A stretch of DNA of 40,715 nucleotides from contig JAGWGC010000004.1 of the NCBI GenBank assembly GCA_028867615.1, positions 1 through 40,715 of the forward strand, written 5' to 3'. Below the pieces are notes generated by a model. The model did no database searches. It was not told where the DNA came from and was given only the letters and a program-made list of their open reading frames with translations. Below, piece after piece: positions 29,017-36,903 of the stretch. The DNA comes from Nitrososphaerota archaeon (lineage in GTDB: Archaea; Thermoproteota; Nitrososphaeria; Nitrososphaerales; Nitrosopumilaceae). The translations under genes were made by a program, and so were the position numbers. Every line of letters begins with the position of its first letter. Within the stretch, counting starts at the first letter, position 1.

Positions 29017-29043
29017 AATTCTACACCACTTTTTTAAACTATG
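29017..29043 (+). promoter_or_regulatory. Shared promoter element P5
   Basis: AATTCTACACCACTTTTTTAAACTATG; ATG 29066 lies 27 nt downstream of the TATA-like box. Confidence 0.7.
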
Positions 29044-29065
29044 GTATCCAGCACATGTAAAGTGC

Positions 29066-29668
29066 ATGAAAATTCTACACCTCTCATTAATCACAGTTTT
29101 ACTTTTGACACTTGCTCCCATGTTAAATGCTTCGGGATATGGAATTGGACCCACAGTAACAGTCCAGTTGCAAGAGTCTCCACTAAAACAATTCAAATCA
29201 GGTGTTGTCACACAAAACATAGCATGCAAGGAGGGATTCGTACTTGCAATAAAAAAACAAGGACATCAGCCAGCATGTGTAGATCCTGACACTGTACCAA
29301 AACTTGTACTTAGAGGATGGTCAGAAAATCCATTAGATAATTTACTTTTAAAATATGGAAACCAAACACAAGCAAACCTTGTTTTCTATGACATACTAAA
29401 TGAGCCAAAAATAAGGGATTGGTCCATGAAAGGATGGAGATTTAGTGATTATAGCTATGCATCAAATGGTGAAACTGGCCAATCTTCTGCTACAATACAT
29501 CTCTACTTGCCTTCTAACATTGGAAAACATGAATGTGAAAATGGCTCATATGGATTTGTAGTAATCAATCTAAAACCAGTTGAAATTGAGCATAACTATA
29601 CAGAGGTAGGCTGTGAGATAGTTACAACTACTGCCACAAGTGTGGATCCTGAATCAAATGGACGATAA
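29066..29668 (+). CDS. Secreted MKILHL-tag protein with RGW Cys module
   Basis: SPLKQFKSGVVTQNIACKEGFVLAIKKQGHQPACVDPDTVPKLVLRGWSE. Confidence 0.8.
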   Translation: MKILHLSLITVLLLTLAPMLNASGYGIGPTVTVQLQESPLKQFKSGVVTQNIACKEGFVLAIKKQGHQPACVDPDTVPKLVLRGWSENPLDNLLLKYGNQTQANLVFYDILNEPKIRDWSMKGWRFSDYSYASNGETGQSSATIHLYLPSNIGKHECENGSYGFVVINLKPVEIEHNYTEVGCEIVTTTATSVDPESNGR

Positions 29669-29678
29669 GTATTAGAAA

Positions 29679-30305
29679 ATGAAAACTCTACATCTTTCAA
29701 TCATTGTTGGAATGGGAATTACTTTGCTTGTTATTGGAAATTCCAACTTATCATTTGCACAAGAAGGTGGACTTGATCTAGGTGGTTCAAAGTCGTATAC
29801 TATCTATAGTCCATTACAACAATTCAAATCAGGAATAATGGCAGAAGCTGTAAAATGTTCTACGGACTATACTCTCGTAATAAAATCTGAAGATAATTCT
29901 CCAGCTTGTGTAAAACATGATACTGCTCAAAAATTGATTGAACGAGGATGGGCATTGAACTATGTAAATATAGTTGGCAAGGAATCAATTAACTTATCAG
30001 CATATCAAGGAGTCTCTAATGAGGCTTTTTACAACAATGGAACAGTGGTCTCAAATTTTACTATTGACGTGAATATAAAAAATTTCACGCCATCAAATAC
30101 TTTACTTGCTTTACAGGTCTACCATAATGATGGAAGTATATACAAAACAATAAGCGTGCCTTCAGATACGATACAACTAGACGGTTTTTACAAATATGAT
30201 CTAATTGCCGTATTGGATAAAAATCATCCAGTACCATTCAAAATTATTGCAACTTACAATAACGAAACTGCTATGACATATGCTCCCGTCTTTGCTCATC
30301 CTTAG
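29679..30305 (+). CDS. Secreted MKTLHL-tag protein with RGW Cys module
   Basis: SPLQQFKSGIMAEAVKCSTDYTLVIKSEDNSPACVKHDTAQKLIERGWAL. Confidence 0.8.
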   Translation: MKTLHLSIIVGMGITLLVIGNSNLSFAQEGGLDLGGSKSYTIYSPLQQFKSGIMAEAVKCSTDYTLVIKSEDNSPACVKHDTAQKLIERGWALNYVNIVGKESINLSAYQGVSNEAFYNNGTVVSNFTIDVNIKNFTPSNTLLALQVYHNDGSIYKTISVPSDTIQLDGFYKYDLIAVLDKNHPVPFKIIATYNNETAMTYAPVFAHP

Positions 30306-30307
30306 AA

Positions 30308-30355
30308 ATGAAAACTTCGCCTGTTTCCAAATATCTTATGCCAATTTGTGTTTAG
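30308..30355 (+). pseudogene. 15-codon tag mini-ORF MKTSPVSKYLMPICV, probable decapitated array gene
   Basis: tagaaATGAAAACT right after the previous stop; its stop codon lies in palindrome copy B. Confidence 0.35.
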
Positions 30356-30379
30356 ACCGCTGTATCGCAGTTGGCTAAA
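30351..30379 (+). repeat. 29-bp palindrome family, copy B
   Basis: TTTAGACCGCTG TATCG CAGTTGGCTAAA. Confidence 0.75.
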
Positions 30380-30422
30380 ACATTTGTTCGAGTACCATTA
30401 GTAGGCTAAAACTGCGAAAGAA

Positions 30423-30692
30423 TTATTTTCTTGAAAATGGAATAAATGATTTCTCTTTTAGCCCAAAAATTAGAGTCGGTATTCCAACTATGGCCATACA
30501 AATAGAAGTCGAGAGAGATAATAGCATATTTGAATAATTAGCAGAGCACTCATGAGATGTAAAAGGTTGAGTGTAATCTATCTGACAAGTCGGAATTATC
30601 ATGTGAAAAACCATCAAATTATTCTGTGGTATGGATAAAATCGATCCAAAAATAATCATTCCAATCCCTAATACAATCTTCAATTTCTCCAT
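30423..30692 (-). CDS. Small membrane protein
   Basis: 89 aa with two hydrophobic segments. Confidence 0.55.
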   Translation of the reverse strand: MEKLKIVLGIGMIIFGSILSIPQNNLMVFHMIIPTCQIDYTQPFTSHECSANYSNMLLSLSTSICMAIVGIPTLIFGLKEKSFIPFSRK

Positions 30693-30746
30693 AAATAACT
30701 AAAACGATTTATGATAATTAGGTTTGTGGAACAATCTTACAGTGGG

Positions 30747-30769
30747 AATCTACGCCAGTCTTTTAAATT
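30747..30769 (+). promoter_or_regulatory. Shared promoter element P6
   Basis: AATCTACGCCAGTCTTTTAAATT upstream of ATG 30790. Confidence 0.6.
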
Positions 30770-30789
30770 GCCAAATAAGATTTTAATTC

Positions 30790-31938
30790 ATGAGAATTAG
30801 GTGGTGGTTTGTTTCAATGGGAATCACTGTTGGATTAGTACTTGCAGGCATGTTGTATCTTGGAAATTTCCTTTGTTTGCCAGTAGAGGATAATCCTTGT
30901 ATTTCATTCCTTGGAGGATCTGAAACTATGACACAGGCATCATCAAAATCTGGCTTGACATTATCTGATAATGGTTCTGATTACGTAGTTGTAAATCCTG
31001 ATACCAATCGCATCTATGTTGCAAACAGGATCTCTCATACCATTTCAGTCCTAGATGGAAACACTAACGCAAGGATTGCAGACATACCCACCAACGGTAT
31101 GCCAATATGGATGGCTATCAATCCACATACAAACAGAATCTACGTAACTGAAAATGTCATACCTGATAACAAACATAACGATGCAATCTTGGTCATCGAT
31201 GGTACAAACAATGATAAAATTGCCGAAATACCTTCATTGATTGATTCTCAAATAGCAATAAATCAAAAAACAAACCTAGTCTATGTTATTGGATATGAAA
31301 ACATCACCGGAGTAAACCCAAATGGTATGCTGTATGTTATGGATGGTAATAACTATACCAAGATATCTCAATTACAAATCAACATGAATCCCTTTGGAAT
31401 ATCTGTAGACCCAGATACAAATCGTATCTACATATTGAATAGAAATCCTCACCCTGTAAATTCTATATGGCAAAACAGTACTGTATCTGTACTAGATGGT
31501 AGCAATTACACAAAAATATCAGAGATAGAGGTTGGACTTGATCCTCATGGAATAGATATCAACCCCATTACACATCGTGTCTATGTTACAAACTATAGAG
31601 GCGGGACAGTCTCTGTGATTGATGGGATTGGCAACAAAATCGTAGGTCAACCAATCTCTCTTGCCCCTGGCATAGAACTCATGGCAGTCAATCCGATTAC
31701 AAACAAGATCTATGTTGCAGACGGATTAAATGGAACAGTATATGTTATTGATGGGAACACTGATACAAAAATCAAAGAGATACATCCTTTGTGGGGTTGG
31801 AGTGTAGCTGTAAATCCAATCACTAACAGGATATATGTGCCAAACTACGTCTTTAACAATGTCGCAGTTGCAGACGAAAAATCACATAATATAACATCGG
31901 TTATTCAACTGGGTCCATATCCTAAGAATATTAAATGA
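30790..31938 (+). CDS. YVTN-family beta-propeller, secreted/anchored
   Basis: Repeated NPxTNRIYVxN...ISVLDGxTN.KI motifs; N-terminal TM. Confidence 0.88.
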   Translation: MRIRWWFVSMGITVGLVLAGMLYLGNFLCLPVEDNPCISFLGGSETMTQASSKSGLTLSDNGSDYVVVNPDTNRIYVANRISHTISVLDGNTNARIADIPTNGMPIWMAINPHTNRIYVTENVIPDNKHNDAILVIDGTNNDKIAEIPSLIDSQIAINQKTNLVYVIGYENITGVNPNGMLYVMDGNNYTKISQLQINMNPFGISVDPDTNRIYILNRNPHPVNSIWQNSTVSVLDGSNYTKISEIEVGLDPHGIDINPITHRVYVTNYRGGTVSVIDGIGNKIVGQPISLAPGIELMAVNPITNKIYVADGLNGTVYVIDGNTDTKIKEIHPLWGWSVAVNPITNRIYVPNYVFNNVAVADEKSHNITSVIQLGPYPKNIK

Positions 31939-32024
31939 TTTGTTGCCATCAGTTAATGTTAATTAAAATGCAAATAATGATTAAACTACACTTGATTCTA
32001 CTCATATTCTAAATATGATCTATG

Positions 32025-32053
32025 TTTAGATTACTGTATTGCAGTTGACTAAA
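32025..32053 (+). repeat. 29-bp palindrome family, copy C
   Basis: TTTAGATTACTG TATTG CAGTTGACTAAA. Confidence 0.75.
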
Positions 32054-32097
32054 CATTTGTTCGAGTAGGCTCAATTCTGAAAGGATCTTACTGAGAT

Positions 32098-32120
32098 AAT
32101 CTACGTCAGTTTTTTAAATG
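32098..32120 (+). promoter_or_regulatory. Shared promoter element P7
   Basis: AATCTACGTCAGTTTTTTAAATG; ATG 32143 lies 24 nt downstream of the TATA-like box. Confidence 0.65.
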
Positions 32121-32142
32121 ATACTTGTACCTTTATCTCAAA

Positions 32143-32763
32143 ATGAAATCTGTAAATCTCTTTGCGCTAATGATGACAATTGGTTTTCTTGGTTTGATTC
32201 ACTCACAAGTATATGCACAAATGGAAAACAATGGAACTCAATTTTCTAATGGTACACTACAAACAATTGTGTTACAGTGGCCTCCACAGTCTGCTATCCA
32301 ACATATTACAGTAGTCATAGGAGTAAACAACACAATCAAGTGGGTCAAAGAAGGTCTCAAGAGTGATACTATTACAGCAGATAATACCAACGATCCAGAT
32401 TTTGCAAAAGCCGCACCATATTTTGGAAATCATTTTGATGGTACACTTGTAAATTCTACTCAAGTGGGAATGAATGAAACCGAGATATTTTATAAAGACC
32501 CATCAGGTCAGGTTAGAAGTTTTTTTTCAGAACCTGGAAGGTATGCACACAACATACTGGATGAAAGAAACCCTTTCTTTCAATACACCTTCACAAGAGT
32601 AGGTACTTTTGGTTACCATGGTAAACCATGGGAAAGATGTTCTGTCACTGTCTTGGCTCCGTTGTCAAGTGCTTCTGTCCCAGAATTTCCGTCTGTATCT
32701 CCGGTTTTGTTAATTGGTATTTTGTCATTGATTTTCTTTCATGGAGTAAGGATTAGAAAATGA
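32143..32763 (+). CDS. Secreted cupredoxin-like protein with degenerate copper site and PEF-type C-terminus
   Basis: MKSVNLFALMMTIGF; VVIGVNNTIKWVKEGLKSDTITA...VGTFGYHGKPWERCSVTVL; VPEFPSVSPVLLIGILSLIFFHGVRIRK. Confidence 0.75.
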   Translation: MKSVNLFALMMTIGFLGLIHSQVYAQMENNGTQFSNGTLQTIVLQWPPQSAIQHITVVIGVNNTIKWVKEGLKSDTITADNTNDPDFAKAAPYFGNHFDGTLVNSTQVGMNETEIFYKDPSGQVRSFFSEPGRYAHNILDERNPFFQYTFTRVGTFGYHGKPWERCSVTVLAPLSSASVPEFPSVSPVLLIGILSLIFFHGVRIRK

Positions 32764-33374
32764 AAACTCTGCATCTTTTAATAATAATTGGAGTGACAAT
32801 AGTAGGATTTATTGCAACAGTTGTAATTATGCCGAATCAGAATAATGAGAAAGTAATACTAAATGCAAATGGGGGTAAACCACTCGATTTGACATTTCAT
32901 GTAAAAGAACTTGATGTGAGAACATATGCTATCGTCACTCCTAGCCTTTCAATAAAAAATGCTATAGTTACGGAAACACTAACTTTCGTTAACCCTGCAT
33001 TTCCCATAGTGCTTGAAAGAGGAAAAAACGCTACGTTGAAAATCGAAATAGAGTCACATGTGCCTTATCCCTTGTCTTTGCAGTTACGGGTTTTCAATAA
33101 TGTAGACAATAATTATGATCTGGCATTTGCACATGTCAAGTTTAACGGTGATGCCTCTGGTTTACCAAATGGCTTAACTGCATCATTTAACAATGATGTG
33201 ACCACAGTGGATGCAAATGGTAGTGACCAAGAGACTTTGACCTTTAATGTAGGACAGAATGTACAAGCAGGTAATTATCAAATCGGCGTACTTGGACTTG
33301 CCACTATCAATAGTCCTGCCGGCACCGAGATGGGTAACAGTCATACCCTCTGGATACCAATCACAATAAAGTAA
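32760..33374 (+). CDS. Secreted MKTLHL-tag protein
   Basis: 204 aa; start overlaps the previous TGA; signal-anchor; NVQAGNYQIGVLGLA segment. Confidence 0.75.
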   Translation: MKTLHLLIIIGVTIVGFIATVVIMPNQNNEKVILNANGGKPLDLTFHVKELDVRTYAIVTPSLSIKNAIVTETLTFVNPAFPIVLERGKNATLKIEIESHVPYPLSLQLRVFNNVDNNYDLAFAHVKFNGDASGLPNGLTASFNNDVTTVDANGSDQETLTFNVGQNVQAGNYQIGVLGLATINSPAGTEMGNSHTLWIPITIK

Positions 33375-33378
33375 AAAG

Positions 33379-33438
33379 AAAACTCGATAATTTTATTATT
33401 TTAAACCACAAAAAATATACTTTACAAAGTCTTTTTGG
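33379..33438. repeat. 59-60-bp operon 3'-end repeat (partner 23522-23580)
   Basis: AAACTCGATAATTTTATTATTTTAAACCACAAAAAATATACTTTACAAAGTCTTTTTGG. Confidence 0.8.
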
Positions 33439-33456
33439 TTGTCGACTCGATTAATT

Positions 33457-33485
33457 TTTAGACTACTGGATTGCAGTTGACTAAA
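33457..33485 (+). repeat. 29-bp palindrome family, copy D
   Basis: TTTAGACTACTG GATTG CAGTTGACTAAA just upstream of the integrase remnant. Confidence 0.75.
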
Positions 33486-33501
33486 AAACAATATTAGGAA
33501 A

Positions 33502-34460
33502 TTGACAGACACGGGTTTAATATCGGGTTTTGGTAGTATGTATGTGGATAAGGGCTTAGTAGTCTTTGAGATATATTGTAGGTCTGAAGCTACTAAAGAG
33601 CATTACAGATATTGGTTTAATGACTTTTTGGGTTGGTGTAAGGTAAATGTTGAACCTATATTACGGGAGAGGGTCTTTTACAATTGAAAGAGACAGCCTT
33701 ACAGGAGATGATAGAAGATTATATTATGGAGAAGCGTAAGGGTTTGTCTCCTAATACGTTACCATTGCCTATTGCAAGTTTGAGGTTGTTCTTTTATATG
33801 CAAGATAAAGTCTTGAATTGGAAACGTATCAAAAAGATGATACCTACACAGGTAAAGAAGGCTGGGTATTCTGCCTATCAGAATGATGACATTAAGACTA
33901 TGCTGATTAGTGCAGGGAGTAAAAGAAATCGAACAATAATTTCTTTCCTAGCATCAATAGGGTGCAGGATCGGAGCAATACCCGACTTGAAGATAGAACA
34001 CCTTAGCAATATGTCTGATGGTTGCAAATCAGTTTTGTTCTACGAGGGTTCTAATGAAGAATATTATGGATTTCTTACACAAGAGGCAAGCAAGGTGTTA
34101 GATGAATATTTAGATGAAAGAAGAAAGGATGGAGAACATCTAACAGAGAAAAGTCCAATATTTAGAGCGGAGTATAGTATAGGTATACAGCCTGTAAAGG
34201 TTTTGACTTTGCGAGGTATTGGAATATTTGGAAATTTTGGCAGGATCGGAAGGTATCAGCATTCCCGTATTCTTGGAGGGACTTTGGTATTACACCTTCA
34301 AGAAGAACAGAAAGATGAGAAAATGAGAGAATATAGTTTAGAGGAAGTTATCGGATTTTTACTAAATTTGCTAGATGATACTTATGATAATGATACAGAG
34401 GCGAATGAGAAATTGAAGATAATTGAACGAGAAAAAATCAAGCGACTAAGGAGAAGATAG
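33502..34460 (+). pseudogene. Degenerate, frameshifted tyrosine recombinase
   Basis: 61-aa ORF (GWCKVNVEPILRERVFYN*) and 258-aa ORF (LKETALQEMIEDYIMEKRKGLSPNT...) meet with a frame change; CRIGAIPDLKIEHL resembles catalytic-domain start but no HxxR...Y block is readable. Confidence 0.65.
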
Positions 34461-34523
34461 ATGGAATCTCAAATGTAAATAGAAGATGTGTGTGGTTACT
34501 AATTCGCCACACACAGAGAGTAA

Positions 34524-34700
34524 CTACTTCCTTTTTAGTGGCTTTAGGTTCTGTTTGCGTTGTGTCCTTTTAGGCAACTCCAACAACCATCTTCTAAGAG
34601 TTACTTGACCTACACATTCCTTTAGAGTCTGCATAAGTGTTCCGCTCTTGAGACTTGCTTCCACTAATTCCGATATTTCTTCATAGGTTTCGTTATCCAT
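34524..34700 (-). CDS. Small basic protein ORF, below the supplied track cutoff
   Basis: 58 aa MDNETYEEISELVEASLKSGTLMQTLKECVGQVTLRRWLLELPKRTQRKQNLKPLKRK. Confidence 0.45.
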   Translation of the reverse strand: MDNETYEEISELVEASLKSGTLMQTLKECVGQVTLRRWLLELPKRTQRKQNLKPLKRK

Positions 34701-34801
34701 TGTTTCACCGATTTGCCCTTTTGGACAAACATAATATTACACGATCTTACACTTTAAGATTTCCTGATGCGGTACTAGGATTACATAAACAAGCAACATA
34801 T

Positions 34802-35365
34802 TCACATGTTACGATATGTATAGATTATTCTTTGAGTTAATGTGATTCCTGTAATTATAACAACTGCTATAATGGCGTAATCCATTCTTACCATTCCGAT
34901 TATAGCAATAATCAATAATCGCTCTGCGCGTTCTCCTATCCCTACACCTTGAAGTTGAACTCCAAGAGATTCAGCCCTTGCTCGTGTATAGCTTACAAGT
35001 AGAGACAGTCCTATTGCCAATAGGACAAGATAACCTTGTGAATATCCACCAATTAAAATTCCAAGAAATATTGCAACTTCTACAATCTTATCAAAAACAG
35101 AATCAAGAAATGCACCTTTTTTAGATGTCTGTCCAGTGATCCGTGCCACTTGACCATCAACAATGTCGAAAAATCCAGAAACAAGCAACAGAACTCCTCC
35201 CAAGATAAAGGAATATTCAAGATGAACAGCATAAATTATTGCAGATGAAAATCCAAAACAAAGTCCAATCGTTGTCCAAAAATTTGCAGATAGTCCCGTA
35301 GCGGTAAACTTTTTACCAATTTGCTGAAGTTGGAATTGTAGTTTTTCTCGTAGTTTATTCAGCAT
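34802..35365 (-). CDS. CDP-alcohol phosphatidyltransferase, possibly archaetidylinositol phosphate synthase
   Basis: FDIVDGQVARITGQTSKKGAFLDSVFDK matches DGxxARxxG...GxxxDSxxD. Confidence 0.88.
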   Translation of the reverse strand: MLNKLREKLQFQLQQIGKKFTATGLSANFWTTIGLCFGFSSAIIYAVHLEYSFILGGVLLLVSGFFDIVDGQVARITGQTSKKGAFLDSVFDKIVEVAIFLGILIGGYSQGYLVLLAIGLSLLVSYTRARAESLGVQLQGVGIGERAERLLIIAIIGMVRMDYAIIAVVIITGITLTQRIIYTYRNM

Positions 35366-35605
35366 TAAGAACTAATGATTATTATTCATTATCAATTAAT
35401 ACATTTTTCTAATGCAATACAAGAAAAAAGTCCCTATTCTTTTGATCTAGTAAATATTTTCAATTATATATACTAAGTATTCTTTCTAAATTGAATGAAA
35501 TTAAATAAATTTTTACGATATAACATAATTCAACTTACATCACTAAAATTTTCGTATGACGTATACTATGTCATTTCAAGTATTAATGATAAAAAAGAAG
35601 GGGGT

Positions 35606-36220
35606 TTATTGGATATCCAGATAGACATTTCTGAATGAACCATTACCGCTAGGCTCGTGTAACCCTATTTCAAGTACGTATGTTCCAGGTTGAACATTTT
35701 GTGACGTTGAAATTGCCATGTTGACACTTGCTCGTTGAGATATACCAGATGACGTTGTACTTGGAAGATCCACAGATGTTTTATCAAATGTTGATGTTAG
35801 TCCCAACACACTAGATACCACTGGATTAATGCTGTACGGTAACTGTATTACCCTACTATTAGATCCAGATGATAGAATCCTTGAACTAGGTACTTTTGTT
35901 GTAGTGTGGAGTTTTACAGTTATGTTCAGATGTAGATCTTTGCCAAGTGGTGCAAATATGCCTACGGGTAGTACAGTGTTCTGACCAGCTTTCAGAATAA
36001 TATGTTGTGGTGCTACAGCATAGTAATCAATACCAATACTGTTAAACTGTTGTGCAGATACTTCTGGTGTAATTCCCAATGCCATATTATGCGCTTGGTT
36101 CGTTACAACACTTGTAGTTTCTATAGAACTTGATTCCGCATTATTTGTTGTAACAATACCCACAATGACAGCAATTGCAACTAAGCCTGCAACATAATAC
36201 AATTTTCTATATACTCTCAT
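35606..36220 (-). CDS. Secreted protein
   Basis: From MRVYRKLYYVAGLVAIAV; SQNVQPGTYVLEIGL segment similar to the 32760 protein. Confidence 0.65.
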   Translation of the reverse strand: MRVYRKLYYVAGLVAIAVIVGIVTTNNAESSSIETTSVVTNQAHNMALGITPEVSAQQFNSIGIDYYAVAPQHIILKAGQNTVLPVGIFAPLGKDLHLNITVKLHTTTKVPSSRILSSGSNSRVIQLPYSINPVVSSVLGLTSTFDKTSVDLPSTTSSGISQRASVNMAISTSQNVQPGTYVLEIGLHEPSGNGSFRNVYLDIQ

Positions 36221-36228
36221 TTTTTCAC

Positions 36229-36903
36229 CTAACATGTTCCATCATCACAGATCGTCATGGAATTAATTGAGAATGAACCACCATTATTCCAGTAATCTGC
36301 TTTTGCCAATAGGCCAATGGTATCAGTGTCTGTGCTAGTTTGAGGATTACCTCCAGTATAGAAATTGTCCTGTCCTGCAGTATTTCCATAGTTACAGTTC
36401 AAATTATATCCGCCAGTTTCAGTTGAAGCTGAATTTGCAACCACAAAATTACATCCACCCAGATAGTAATTCGTATCATAACCATCTACTTGATATGATA
36501 AAGTTGCATGACTGCTACTGGATGGAACCTGAATGACTCCTTTATAGGATATATTTGATGAAAATGTGATTGTTGTACCAGAGCTCAGTAACGATGGACT
36601 TGATCCATAGCTAGTATGTCCTGAATTTTCGTTATTCCATGCGTTAGCTATGTTCTTATATTGATTCACATTATTGAACGATTCAATATATTCTGGAGCC
36701 GATGACAAGGCGTCTGCACATGCTGTAGAAGTCGCCGAACATGCTCCTCCCTGAAAACTGGGATTAGCATCTAAAGGACTATACGGTCCGCTTGATGTTG
36801 AACTTGCGCCAAAAGCAGGCGATATTGTAAGTCCAATGAACAATGCACCAAGTATACTTGCAATACCTGTCAAGGTTTTTGTTTTTTTGTTTTGTTTTTT
36901 CAT
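36229..36903 (-). CDS. Secreted protein
   Basis: 224 aa with Lys-rich N-terminus and signal peptide. Confidence 0.65.
   Translation of the reverse strand: MKKQNKKTKTLTGIASILGALFIGLTISPAFGASSTSSGPYSPLDANPSFQGGACSATSTACADALSSAPEYIESFNNVNQYKNIANAWNNENSGHTSYGSSPSLLSSGTTITFSSNISYKGVIQVPSSSSHATLSYQVDGYDTNYYLGGCNFVVANSASTETGGYNLNCNYGNTAGQDNFYTGGNPQTSTDTDTIGLLAKADYWNNGGSFSINSMTICDDGTC

Noticed and set aside
5508-33374. Diversity-generating retroelement or CRISPR explanation for the diversified array
   Set aside because: No reverse transcriptase, template/variable repeat pair, cas gene or regularly spaced direct repeat array seen.
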